Positions 18,010 to 27,700 of a stretch of DNA of 64,000 bases are shown in pieces; position 1 is the stretch's first letter, and every line of letters begins with the position of its first letter. The position numbers and the translations under genes are program-made. Source of the DNA: Trinickia violacea (GTDB taxonomy: Bacteria > Pseudomonadota > Gammaproteobacteria > Burkholderiales > Burkholderiaceae); contig NZ_CP040077.1 of the NCBI RefSeq assembly GCF_005280735.1, positions 3,286,001 to 3,350,000 of the forward strand. Reading direction: 5' to 3'. The notes below the pieces were generated by a model. The model was not told the DNA's origin and made no database searches. It worked only from the letters and a program-made list of their open reading frames with translations.

Positions 18010-18033
18010 CGTGTGTTTGTGTTTGTGTTTGTG
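18010..18033. repeat. Short GTGTTT-type tandem repeat
   Basis: GTGTGTTTGTGTTTGTGTTTGTG consists of three to four units of a six-base repeat (TGTGTT on one strand, AACACA on the other). It lies about 125 bases upstream of the DUF1329 start. Such low-complexity DNA is prone to slippage and could tune promoter spacing, but this is only a possibility. Confidence 0.55.
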
Positions 18034-18058
18034 ACGTTACCAAGAGACGGCCCGGGGG

Positions 18059-18108
18059 ACGCCTCTTGCTCTGCACCCGAACTTGCTCATACGCGCAGCC
18101 CGCCGGGG
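18059..18108. repeat. 50-base repeat, copy 2
   Basis: Second copy of the repeat at 10851-10900 (41 of 50 positions equal). It lies between the end of the ACAD gene (18185) and the start of the DUF1329 gene (17886), i.e. in the promoter region of a minus-strand gene, exactly as copy 1 relates to the Rieske oxygenase gene. Just beyond it an unrelated short inverted element, CCGGC/GCCGG, occurs. The rest of the 298-base gap 17887-18184 holds the TG repeat and nothing else I can identify. Confidence 0.7.
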
Positions 18109-18184
18109 AGCAGAACCGGCGAAGCCGGCGAGAAGCGTCATGTCCGTATCCACCGCAGACGGGACATGCCGCCGCTTGCCGGCG

Positions 18185-19330
18185 TCAGTACGACTTGGGC
18201 AGCCCGAGCGCCTTCTCGGCGATGTAGCTCAGCACGATCTGGTTGTTCACGGGCGCCACCGTGTTGTTCTGCGCGGCGATGTAGAAGGGCAGGATGTCCT
18301 GGCTTGCATCGACACCCGCGCCGCCGAACGTGGTCATCGCGATTTCGGCCGCCATCTTGAACGCCTCCGACGACAGAATCTTCACCATGTTGGCTTCGAG
18401 CCCGACCGGGTCGCCCCGGTCATGTTTTTCGCAGGCAACGTAGAGCATCGTGCGGGCCGACTCGACGTAGGTCTTGGCTCGCGCCATCGGGTGCTGGATC
18501 GACTGGTAGGCGCCGATCGGCGTGTCGAACGGTGCGCGAATCTTGGCGTAGTCCGCCGCCCGCTTCAGCACGTAATCGGCTTGCCCGACGTTCATGGCCG
18601 CCACCAGCAGACGCTCCGAATTGAGCGAGTCGAAGAGAATATTGAGCCCGCGCCCTTCCTCGCCGACCAGCGCGTCGGCCGGCAGCACGACGTTGTCGAA
18701 GTAGGTCTGGTAGTTCTTTTCCGGCAGGTACATGCCGATGTTCATCGGCGTAGCCGAGATGCCCGGCAGCTTGGTGTCGACGATGAACAGCGAGATGCCA
18801 TGCTTTCTGTTCGCGGCGTCGAGCGGCGAGGTTCGCGCGACGAGCAGGCAGTGCGCCGACTCGACGAAGGCGGTCTGGAAGGTCTTCTGTCCGTTGAGCA
18901 GATAGGTTCCGTCGGGCTGTCGGATCGCCGTGGTCTTGATCTTGAACGTGTTGGTGCCCGAATCGGGCTCGGTGATGCCGAAGCTGAAGAACTCCTCGCC
19001 GGTGGCCGTGGGCGGCAGATAGCGCCGCTTCTGTGCCTCGCTGGCGTGGCGCAGCAGAGGCTCACGCGACATGAAGTTGGGCACTGCGACAGGCAGCAGC
19101 AGCGCCTCCCGGTGCAGCAGGTCGAGGGCGAGCACGATGTCGTGCAGCGAGCCTCCCGCGCCGCCGTACTCCTCGGGCAAACCCATCGCGAGCAGGCCGG
19201 TGTCGACCCACAGGTCCCATAACTTCTGCGGGAATGCATTCTTGAGCCCGCATTCGGCGACATACGCGCGGTCGACGCGCTTGGTGATGGCGGCGCAAAT
19301 TTCGCGAACCGCATCGGTCGTATCTGACAT
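18185..19330 (-). CDS. Acyl-CoA dehydrogenase
   Basis: A 381-residue ACAD with the FAD/substrate motifs SFGITEPDSGTNTF and NGQKTFQTAFV. The C-terminal position that holds the catalytic glutamate in medium-chain enzymes (YEGT) is replaced by NTVAPVNNQ. Instead a glutamate precedes an arginine in SLNSERLLVAA, the place used by long-chain and isovaleryl-CoA dehydrogenases, so the enzyme is probably active with that alternative base. It would introduce a 2,3 double bond in an acyl-CoA and hand electrons to ETF. Followed by two MaoC genes at 19364-20325 in the opposite direction of reading order (upstream of it on this strand). Confidence 0.9.
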   Translation of the reverse strand: MSDTTDAVREICAAITKRVDRAYVAECGLKNAFPQKLWDLWVDTGLLAMGLPEEYGGAGGSLHDIVLALDLLHREALLLPVAVPNFMSREPLLRHASEAQKRRYLPPTATGEEFFSFGITEPDSGTNTFKIKTTAIRQPDGTYLLNGQKTFQTAFVESAHCLLVARTSPLDAANRKHGISLFIVDTKLPGISATPMNIGMYLPEKNYQTYFDNVVLPADALVGEEGRGLNILFDSLNSERLLVAAMNVGQADYVLKRAADYAKIRAPFDTPIGAYQSIQHPMARAKTYVESARTMLYVACEKHDRGDPVGLEANMVKILSSEAFKMAAEIAMTTFGGAGVDASQDILPFYIAAQNNTVAPVNNQIVLSYIAEKALGLPKSY

Positions 19331-19363
19331 ATCGAACTCCTACGCAAAATCATGCGCTCGGCA

Positions 19364-19795
19364 TCAGCCGGCGCGGGAGGGCAACAACAGGGTGGTCTCC
19401 ACGTCGCAAACCGTCGCGTTCTGCGTGCGAAGCACAATCGCAAGTTCGATCCGGCGGCGACTTCCTTGGTGGGCCGCGCTGACCACGCGGCCCGAGCCGG
19501 TCAGCACGTCGCCGGGGTACACCGAGGCTTTCATGACCATTTTGCGGCGCGCGATGAAGGCGGCAGGCCCGGCCCAGTCGGTTGCGACCCGATCGGCGAA
19601 GCCTTGCAGCACGACCGTGTTGAGGTAGATCGACTTCTGGCCTTGCCGTTGGGCGTAGTACGGATCGCAGTGTCCGGGGAAAAGGTCCCAGGTCGCGAGC
19701 GGCGTCATCGCCACCTTCTGGTAGGTGACGGTCAACGTGATCTGCGGAAGTTCGAGGCCCTCGGTGATGTCGGTATCGGTTGGCACGGCCATCAT
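19364..19795 (-). CDS. MaoC-like dehydratase domain protein
   Basis: A 143-residue hot-dog protein. The region FPGHCDPYYAQRQGQKSIYLNTVVLQGFADRVATDWAG fits the MaoC catalytic segment in altered form (GHCDPYY), then MVMKASVYPGDVLTGSGRV is the conserved strand after the active site. It is translationally coupled to the upstream gene: its ATG (19795-19793) overlaps that gene's TGA as ATGA. Paired single-domain MaoC proteins often form heteromers, as in ChsH1/ChsH2 of steroid degradation, where one chain carries the catalytic residues. Hydration of a 2-enoyl-CoA is expected. Confidence 0.82.
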   Translation of the reverse strand: MMAVPTDTDITEGLELPQITLTVTYQKVAMTPLATWDLFPGHCDPYYAQRQGQKSIYLNTVVLQGFADRVATDWAGPAAFIARRKMVMKASVYPGDVLTGSGRVVSAAHQGSRRRIELAIVLRTQNATVCDVETTLLLPSRAG

Positions 19796-20325
19796 GCGCT
19801 CCTCGGCTCAAAGCGGAACTGGACATTGGTGCAGGTCGCGACCGTCTCGCCTGCCTCGCTCTGATAGGTCGCCACTGTCGTGACGAAGTGGCCGATGCCG
19901 AGCCGCGTTTCTTTCTGCTCGGAGAGCTCGGTCGCGACGTCCCAGAAGTTCAGCGTTTCGCCGATGTATACCGGGCGGTGATAGACCGTTTCGGTGGATA
20001 CGTTGATGATGCTGCTTCCGGGCAAGGGGAGCTTCATCAGCATGAAGTCGGGGCCGACCTCGCGGTCGGGCAGCCACGGCAGCGGCAGTGTCCAGCTCTG
20101 CAGCATCGCCGGAGGCGCCACGGGCCGGCCCCACAGCCGCGCCGAGGCCGCGGCATTCCAATAAGACAGGTTGCCGTCCTCGATCACCGTGCAAAACTGC
20201 GCGATACGCACTTCACTGACAGGATGCGTACCGAAATTGACTGGCGAGCGCTGGCCCAGCATCGCCTTGCCTTGCTCGTAGGTGCCGGTCGCCGGGCCAG
20301 TGCGCTTGCGCGTGGAATCGTCCAT
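19792..20325 (-). CDS. MaoC-like N-terminal (FAS1-like) dehydratase domain protein
   Basis: About 177 residues from ATG 20325 (an ATG at 20337 abuts AAGGAG with no spacing, and 20325 lies 12 bases beyond it, so the start is uncertain). The sequence begins DDSTRKRTGPATGTYEQGKAMLGQ and has a hot-dog domain with EVRIAQFCTVIEDGNLSYWN and a C-terminal VATYQSEAGETVATCTNVQF. This is the N-terminal half type of two-domain MaoC dehydratases. The ATGA overlap with 19364-19795 and the similar fold suggest the two products form one heteromeric hydratase. Confidence 0.78.
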   Translation of the reverse strand: MDDSTRKRTGPATGTYEQGKAMLGQRSPVNFGTHPVSEVRIAQFCTVIEDGNLSYWNAAASARLWGRPVAPPAMLQSWTLPLPWLPDREVGPDFMLMKLPLPGSSIINVSTETVYHRPVYIGETLNFWDVATELSEQKETRLGIGHFVTTVATYQSEAGETVATCTNVQFRFEPRSA

Positions 20326-20537
20326 GTTGTCGTCCATCTCCTTGGTCTTACGTGCCAAGTTTGGGGCGTGACAGATGCGCCTCCTTATCCACTCCGGCAC
20401 CCTGAGTTGTCTGGCGACCGGCGCCGCCACGACACCGGTATTGCTTCAACGCAACAGGAGCGGCAGACCCGACGCGGCATGGCAGGCTGACGGCGAGCAT
20501 CCTTGCCCGCGCAGGTGCTTGCCTTGCGATTGACCCG

Positions 20538-21746
20538 CTATTGCGCGTGTCGCAGGTTTTCGAAGACTGCCGCGATCCCCTGCCCTCCGCCGATGCACAT
20601 GGTCACCAACGCATAGCGTCCGCCGATGCGCTTCAGTTCATGCAGAGCCTTGACGGTAATGATGGCGCCCGTCGCGCCGATCGGATGACCGAGCGAAATG
20701 CCCGAACCGTTGGGGTTCACCCTTGCCGGATCGAGCTGCAGTCCCTGCATGACGGCGCATGCTTGTGCAGCGAAGGCTTCGTTTGCCTCGATCACGTCGA
20801 GATCCTCGATGCGCAGGTTCGCGCGTTGCAGCGCCAGCCGTGTCGCGGGCACAGGTCCTATTCCCATGTATCGCGGATCGACGCCGGCGTGCGCGTACGA
20901 GACCAGCCGCGCAAGGGGCGCAATGCCGCGCGTTTCGGCTGTCTCGCGGGCCATCAGGACCACGGCAGCCGCCCCGTCGTTGATGCCTGACGCATTGCCG
21001 GCCGTGACCGTTCCATTGTCCTTGCTGAACGCGGGGCGAAGTGAGGACAGCTCGCCGGGATCAAGATCGTGTCGAACGTGCTCATCGGTATCGACGACGA
21101 TCTCGCGTCCCTTGGCCCTGTAGGTCACCGGAACGATCTGCTCCTTGAAACGGCCCTCGACGATCGCACGCTGCGCACGCCGATGCGATTCAACGGCCAG
21201 CGCATCCTGTTGCTCCCGCGTAATGTCGAACCTCTGGGCGACGTTCTCCGCAGTCAACCCCATGTGGATGTCATGGATCGGGTCGGTCAGTGCGCCGAGC
21301 ATTGCATCGATGAGCCGCGTATCGCCCATTCGAGCTCCGAAACGCGCGGCAGTCGAGATATAGGGTGCGCGGCTCATGTTTTCGGCGCCTCCGCCGATCG
21401 CAACGTCGGCATCGCCCAGCATGATCGTTTGTGCCGCGGAGAGAATCGCCTGCAAGCCGGAACCGCAAAGGCGGTTGACGGTAAGAGCCGGTGTCTCCTG
21501 AGAGACGCCCCCGCCGAGTGCGGCGACCCGCGCGAGATAGAAATCCTTCGGCTCAGTCGCAATCACGTTGCCGAAAACGACATGCCCCACGTGATCGCCA
21601 TCGATTCCAGCACGTGCTAGCGCGTGACGGATAACCAATGCACCAAGTTCCGTCGGTGGAAAATCCTTGAGGCCGCCGGCGAACTTCCCTATCGCCGTTC
21701 GAACGCCGCCCACGATCACCACGTCCCTTTGCCGTTGACCTTGCAT
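20538..21746 (-). CDS. Acetyl-CoA C-acyltransferase (thiolase)
   Basis: A 402-residue true thiolase. The nucleophile is C94 in NRLCGSG, the basic histidine is in GHPIGATGA and the second cysteine in MCIGGGQG near the C-terminus. It would cleave a 3-ketoacyl-CoA to acetyl-CoA (or propionyl-CoA) and a shortened acyl-CoA. This contrasts with the thiolase-like protein at 2734, which lacks the nucleophile. The next upstream gene, ETF-QO, ends 52 bases away. Confidence 0.93.
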   Translation of the reverse strand: MQGQRQRDVVIVGGVRTAIGKFAGGLKDFPPTELGALVIRHALARAGIDGDHVGHVVFGNVIATEPKDFYLARVAALGGGVSQETPALTVNRLCGSGLQAILSAAQTIMLGDADVAIGGGAENMSRAPYISTAARFGARMGDTRLIDAMLGALTDPIHDIHMGLTAENVAQRFDITREQQDALAVESHRRAQRAIVEGRFKEQIVPVTYRAKGREIVVDTDEHVRHDLDPGELSSLRPAFSKDNGTVTAGNASGINDGAAAVVLMARETAETRGIAPLARLVSYAHAGVDPRYMGIGPVPATRLALQRANLRIEDLDVIEANEAFAAQACAVMQGLQLDPARVNPNGSGISLGHPIGATGAIITVKALHELKRIGGRYALVTMCIGGGQGIAAVFENLRHAQ

Positions 21747-21798
21747 TTCATGCTCCTGGAATTAGATGCATTCGCGAAGTGCTCTCGCGAGCCATGCG

Positions 21799-23472
21799 TC
21801 ACATATTCGAATAGTTCGGCCCGCCGCCGCCCTCGGGTGTGACCCAGACGATGTTCTGCGTCGGATCCTTGATGTCGCAGGTCTTGCAGTGCACGCAGTT
21901 CTGCGCGTTGATGACGAGCCGGTCGCCGCCTTCGTCGCCCGTCACGAACTCGTACACGCCCGCCGGGCAGTAGCGGCTTTCCGGCCCCGCGTAGGTCCGC
22001 AGGTTCACATTCACCGGCACGCCCGCGTCCTTCAGCGTCAGGTGCGCCGGCTGGTTCTCCTCGTGGTTCGTGTTCGAGATGAACACCGACGAGAGCCGGT
22101 CGAACGTCAGCTTGCCGTCCGGCTTCGGATACTCGATCGGCTTGCACTGCGACGCCGGCTTGAGCATCTCGTGATCGCGGTGCTGGTGATGCAGCGTCCA
22201 CGGCACGTTGCCGCCGAACACCTTCTGCTCGATGCCCACCATCAGCGTGCCGAGGTACAGGCCCTTGCTCATCCACTGCTTGAAGTTGCGTGCGCGGTTC
22301 AGTTCGCCGTGCAGCCACGAGGCCTTGAACGACTCCGGGTAGGCGGCGAGCTCGTCGCCCTGGCGGCCGGCCTGTATCGCGTCGAACGCGGCTTCCGCGG
22401 CCAGCATGCCGGTCTTGATCGCGGCGTGGCTGCCCTTGATACGCGAGGCGTTCAGGAAACCCGCGTCGTCGCCGACGAGCGCGCCGCCAGGGAACACGAG
22501 CTTCGGCAGCGACAGGAGGCCGCCGGCCGTGATCGCGCGCGCGCCGTACGAGACGCGCTTGCCGCCGTCGAGATAGGAGCGGATCGCCGGGTGCGTCTTG
22601 TAGCGCTGGAACTCCTCGAATGGCGAGAGGTACGGGTTCGTATAGCCGAGGCCCACGACGAAGCCGATCATCACCTGGTTGTTGTCGATGTGATAGAGGA
22701 ACGAGCCGCCGTAGGTCTGCGTGTCGAGCGGCCAGCCGGCCGTGTGGATCACGAGGCCGGGCTTGTGCTTGGCCGGGTCGATTTCCCAGAGTTCCTTGAT
22801 GCCGATGCCATAGACCTGCGGATCGGCGTCCTTGTTGAGCTGGAATTTCTCGCTCAGCTGGCGGCCCAGGTGCCCGCGTGCGCCTTGGCAGAACAGCGTG
22901 TATTTCGCGTGCAGCTCCATGCCGAGCTGGAAGTTCTCGGTCGGCTCGCCGTCGCGGCCAATGCCCATGTTGCCCGTGGCGACGCCCTTGACCGAGCCGT
23001 CCTCGCGGTAGAGCACCTCAGCCGCCGGAAAGCCCGGGAAGATCTCCACGCCGAGCGCCTCGGCCATTGTCCCAAGCCAGCGCGTCACGTTCGACAGGCT
23101 GATCGCGTAGTTGCCGTGGTTCTTGAAGTTCTCCGGCAGCGCCCAGTTCGGCGTCTTGAAGGCGCTCTTCTCGGAGAGGAACAGGAACCGGTCTTCGGTG
23201 ACCTCCACATTGAGCGGCGCGCCTTTTTCCTTCCAGTCCGGGATCAGCTCGTTCAAGGCGCGCGGGTCCATCACGGCGCCCGAGAGGATGTGCGCGCCGA
23301 TCTCCGACCCCTTCTCGAGCACGCACACGCCGATTTCCGCGCCTTTTTCCGCCGCGAGCTGCTTCAGGCGGATCGCCGCGGACAGGCCCGCGGGGCCGCC
23401 GCCGACGATCACGACGTCGTATTCCATCGACTCGCGTGGGCCGTATCCGTCAGAAATTCTGTCTTCCTGCAT
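21799..23472 (-). CDS. Electron transfer flavoprotein-ubiquinone oxidoreductase
   Basis: A 557-residue ETF-QO. The N-terminal FAD motif is DVVIVGGGPAGLSAA; the C-terminal 4Fe-4S ligands are in CPAGVYEF and CVHCKTCDIKDPTQNI. The length and layout are those of the mitochondrial and bacterial enzyme, which takes electrons from reduced ETF and passes them to ubiquinone at the membrane. In this window it connects the seven ACAD genes and EtfBA (42169-43894) to the respiratory chain. The 139-base gap to the gloB gene holds no feature I can name. Confidence 0.95.
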   Translation of the reverse strand: MQEDRISDGYGPRESMEYDVVIVGGGPAGLSAAIRLKQLAAEKGAEIGVCVLEKGSEIGAHILSGAVMDPRALNELIPDWKEKGAPLNVEVTEDRFLFLSEKSAFKTPNWALPENFKNHGNYAISLSNVTRWLGTMAEALGVEIFPGFPAAEVLYREDGSVKGVATGNMGIGRDGEPTENFQLGMELHAKYTLFCQGARGHLGRQLSEKFQLNKDADPQVYGIGIKELWEIDPAKHKPGLVIHTAGWPLDTQTYGGSFLYHIDNNQVMIGFVVGLGYTNPYLSPFEEFQRYKTHPAIRSYLDGGKRVSYGARAITAGGLLSLPKLVFPGGALVGDDAGFLNASRIKGSHAAIKTGMLAAEAAFDAIQAGRQGDELAAYPESFKASWLHGELNRARNFKQWMSKGLYLGTLMVGIEQKVFGGNVPWTLHHQHRDHEMLKPASQCKPIEYPKPDGKLTFDRLSSVFISNTNHEENQPAHLTLKDAGVPVNVNLRTYAGPESRYCPAGVYEFVTGDEGGDRLVINAQNCVHCKTCDIKDPTQNIVWVTPEGGGGPNYSNM

Positions 23473-23611
23473 GTTCGAGCTTTACCTGACCTTTTTGATT
23501 GCGATCATCACGGCAGCAGGTGCCATGTCGACTCCGAAGGCAAGCTTCGAATTTGATATTGCCGGGCACACCTCAACCGAAGACTTTCACGGTTCGGCCA
23601 ATTCCGGCGAA

Positions 23612-24376
23612 TCAGAACACGTTCTTCCAGTCCCGCAGAGCCGAAAACACTTCAGCGTCGCCGAGCAACTCGCCGCCGCTGTATCCCACTGCCGCGGCAA
23701 TGACTTCCGGCGACTTCACACGCAAGAAAGGATTCGTTTCCAGTTCGACCGCGATGGTGCTAGGTACGGTCGGCAGGCCTGCCGCACGCAGTTGATCCAC
23801 GGCTTGTGCACGCTGCTGGAGCGCCGCGTTGGCGGGTTCGACGGCCAGCGCGAAACGCAAATTCGCGGCGGTATATTCATGCGCGCAGTAAACCTGGGTA
23901 TCCCCCGGCAGCGTCGCGAGCCGCGTGAGCGAATTCCACATCTGGGACGCGGTACCCTCGAAAATGCGGCCGCACCCACCGGCAAAAAGCGTGTCGCCGC
24001 AAAAGAGCGCGCCCTGCCCGCTATACGCGATGTGTCCGAGCGTGTGTCCGCCGACGTCCAATACGACGAAGTCGACGTCGACATCGGGCAAGCGCACGCG
24101 GTCCCCGTGAGTGACTGGATGGTCGACCACGTTGATCGATTCGGCGGCGGGTCCATACACGGGCACAGGCCACGACGCCAGTAGCTCATCGACGCCTCCG
24201 ACATGATCAGCGTGATGATGGGTCGTCAAGATGGCGGTCAGCGTCAGACCGAGACGCGTAATCGCCTCTTTCACAGGGCCAGCGTCCCCCGGGTCGACAA
24301 CGGCGGCGGACATGCCTTTGCGAATCACCCAGATGTAGTTGTCGTGGAAGGCCGGTATGGCAAAGATTTCTCTCAT
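23612..24376 (-). CDS. gloB: Hydroxyacylglutathione hydrolase (glyoxalase II)
   Basis: A 254-residue metallo-beta-lactamase-fold protein from ATG 24376 (MREIFAIPAFHDNYIW). The metal-binding motif is TTHHHADHVGG, followed by DVGGHTLGHI, FCGDTLFAGGCGR and CAHEYT, the full set for glyoxalase II. It hydrolyses S-lactoylglutathione to D-lactate. A glyoxalase I and a D-lactate-dehydrogenase-like flavoprotein are encoded at 32883-34739, so a complete route exists in the window. The longer in-frame upstream extension overlaps intergenic DNA without homology. Confidence 0.93.
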   Translation of the reverse strand: MREIFAIPAFHDNYIWVIRKGMSAAVVDPGDAGPVKEAITRLGLTLTAILTTHHHADHVGGVDELLASWPVPVYGPAAESINVVDHPVTHGDRVRLPDVDVDFVVLDVGGHTLGHIAYSGQGALFCGDTLFAGGCGRIFEGTASQMWNSLTRLATLPGDTQVYCAHEYTAANLRFALAVEPANAALQQRAQAVDQLRAAGLPTVPSTIAVELETNPFLRVKSPEVIAAAVGYSGGELLGDAEVFSALRDWKNVF

Positions 24377-24747
24377 GGCAAAGATCGGCGATTCGCGCCT
24401 GAAGAAGAGCAAGGACAATTGCGACGGGTCCAGTTTTTCATAGCATCGGGCTCCCCGGTTATCTGCAATGGAAGACACGATGGTCCAGATCGGCGGTCGA
24501 TAACGGCGTGTGTACATGCGTGGCGCCTGTTCTTTCATGGACACCGTATTCAACAAAAACACAGTTCCGGGAAGGACAAGTTTGTCCGGCATCGTCTGAT
24601 AGCTTGGCCAACACTGTGCCTAGGTGGCAGTCATTCCGCGAACTCTGAAGACCGCACGGCAGATGCGCTCGCGCATGGCGGTGCCTCAATGGCGGATTGA
24701 CTCGTCGCTCCTAGGGAACCAACGTACGCGGAGATCCGGACGGAACC
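24377..24747. other. Divergent promoter region, 371 bases
   Basis: This gap separates gloB (-) from the indolepyruvate oxidoreductase gene (+). GGACAAGTTTGTCC at 24574-24587 is a near-perfect palindrome and could be an operator. I see no coding potential, tRNA or clear sigma-70 hexamers. Confidence 0.5.
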
Positions 24748-27700
24748 ATGACAAAGAGCGTAACGACACTGGAAGACAAGTATCTGCTGGAGACCGGCCG
24801 CGTCTTCATCTCGTCGAACCAGGCATTGGTGAGATTGCCTCTGGACCAGGCACGCCGGGATCGCCGTGCAGGCCTCAATACCACGGGATACATATCGGGC
24901 TATCGTGGATCGCCGTTGGGCGTGTACGACGCGGCCCTTTGGGGCGCGCAAAAACTGCTCGATCAGCACGCGATCCGTTTCCAGCCCGGCCTGAACGAAG
25001 AGCTCGCCGCTACTGCGGTGCGCGGCACTCAGGAACTCGATTGGTTCGGCAAATCAGCTTATCAGGGCGTATTCGGACTCTGGTACGGCAAAGGGCTCGG
25101 CGTCGATCGCGCGTGTGAATCGCTCAAGCTCGGCAATCTCGAAGGGTCGTCCGCCTATGGCGGGGTTCTCGCGGTGGCAGGAGACGATCATGGCGGGAAA
25201 TCTTCCGCCAGTGCGCATCAATCGGAACACACGCTGATAGCCGGCTTCCTGCCGGTGCTCTATCCGTCGACGATCCGCGAAATCCTCGAGTTCGGCACGT
25301 TCGGTTGGGCACTATCGCGATTCAGCGGGCTCTATGTCGGACTGAAATGCGTCACCGACACGCTCGACCTTGCCGCATCGGTCGAATTGCCCGATGCCTA
25401 TCGCACCTTCGCACCGCCCAGCGATATCGAGCTGCCGCCCGAGGGGCTCAATCTCAGGCCGAAACTGCCTCCGCTCGTCCAGGAGGACTGGGTCGTCAAC
25501 AAGCGCCTTCCGGCAGCCGCCGCCTTCGTGCGCGCCAACGGAATCGACCGGACGGTCATGGATTCGCCCCGCCGGAACCTTTCCATCGTCGGCGCAGGAA
25601 AGGCCTATCTGGATCTGCGCCAGGCATTGTCCGACCTCGGTCTCGACGAGGAGCGCTGCCGTACGCTGGGAATCCGCGTCTACAAGCCAGGGATGATCTG
25701 GCCGCTCGAACGAGAGAACGCCGTAGCGTTCGCGCAAGACAGCCGGGTCGTCCTGGTGGTCGAGGAAAAACGGCCCCTCATTGAGGAACAAATGGCCCGT
25801 TACCTCTACGGGGTGAGCGCCGAGCGCAGACCGGCCCTGGTGGGCAAGCAGGACCAGCGAGGGGCCCCGCTGCTCCCGCTCAACGGCGAACTTACGGCAG
25901 CCGCAATCCGTCGCGCGATCAGGGTCACACTCGAACAATTCGGTCTGGCCGACCCTGACATCGTGTCGCGAGCCGATCAATTGGCCCTTCTCGAGCAGCG
26001 CGCAACGACGGTGGGCGGGAGCACCTATCGACCGCCCTTTTATTGCTCCGGTTGCCCCCATAACACCAGTACGAAAGTGCCCGACGGCAGCATGGCGATC
26101 AGCGCCGTCGGATGTCACGGCCTCGCGGCTTACGTGATGCCTGAACGGCGGACCATGCAACCGATGCCGATGGGCGGCGACGGCATGCCGTGGGTGTCGG
26201 TCGGCCCGCTCGTCGATGTCCCGCATATTTTCCAGAACGTGGGGGACGGAACCTACTCGCATTCGGGCATTCTCGCGATTCGGGCCGCAGTCGCCGCCAA
26301 GGCGAACATGACGTTCAAGATCCTCTATAACGACGCGGTGGCGATGACAGGCGGGCAACCCATCGAAGCCGATATCGGACCGGTCGACATCGTCAAGCAA
26401 CTAGTCGCCGAAGGCGTGTGGCCGGTGCTGCTGGTCACGGACGATCCGCAAAAATTCGCGGGCATGAAGCTTCCCGACGGGGTCGACGTGCATCATCGGG
26501 ATCGCCTGGATGCACTTCAGTGCGACTTGCGCGAAGGCAAGGGCGTATCGGCGATCGTGTATGAACAGACCTGTGCCACAGAAAAGCGGCGGCGCCGCAA
26601 GCGCGGAAACTATCCCGACCCCGACAAGCGCGTGTTTATCAACCCCGATGTCTGCGAAGGCTGCGGCGACTGTTCCGTTCAATCGAATTGCGTCAGCATT
26701 CAGCCGCGCGACACCGAGTTCGGCCGCAAGAGAACGATCGATCAATCCACCTGCAACAAGGATTTCAGTTGCGTCAAGGGCTTCTGCCCGTCATTCGTCA
26801 CTGTCACCGGCGCGAAGGTTGCGCGGCGCGCCGGCGTCGACGACGGCAAGTTCGCCGCGCAGATTGCCGCCCTGCCCGAACCGAAACAGGTCGCCGTCGA
26901 CCAGCGCGAATACAACCTGCTCGTCGCCGGCATCGGCGGCACCGGCGTGCTCACGGTTGGCGCGCTGATCGGCATGGCGGCGCATCTCGAGGGTAAAGGC
27001 TGCTCGATTCTCGATATGACGGGCATGGCGCAAAAAGGCGGTGCCGTGACCAGCCACATCCGGATCGGCGCTCATCCCGACGGCATTCAGAATTCGCGCC
27101 TTGGCGTAGGCATGACCGACCTGCTTCTCGCTTGCGACATGATCGTTGCATCGAGCCCGGACGTGCTGAAGACCTCAAGACCCGGTGCATGCAATGCGGT
27201 GCTCAACACGGATGTCACGCCGACCGGCGAGTTCCAGCGCAACCGCGATCTCGAGATCGACGCTGGACAGCTCGAATCCACCATCCGTGCAGGACTTGGC
27301 GGCGGCGACATATCGGTCTTCCACGCGACCCGCCTGGCGACCGAACTAACCGGCGACAGCATCGCTACCAATATGCTGATGATCGGTTACGCGGCCCAGA
27401 AAGGATGGTTGCCTGTCTCGACGGCGTCGCTCGAACAAGCGATACGGCTCAATGGGACGTTTGTCGAAGGGAATCTGCGCACCTTCGCGCTGGGGCGTCT
27501 CGCCGCGCACGCGCCCGAGGTGCTCGCAGCCGAGCCGCGCGCTGGCGAAGACATCTCGCCGCTAAAGACCGTCGATGATGTCGTGGAAAGCCGCAAAAGG
27601 CTCCTTGCCGCGTATCAGAGCGCTGCTTATGCCGAACGCTACGAAACATTCGTGCGCGACATCCGGCGCCGCGTCGATGCCCGCAAGCTCGACGGCACCG

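Noticed and set aside
18185..19330. Idea that the ACAD at 18185 is inactive because YEGT is missing
   Set aside because: A glutamate-arginine pair in NSERLLVA is present at the place used by long-chain and isovaleryl-CoA dehydrogenases.
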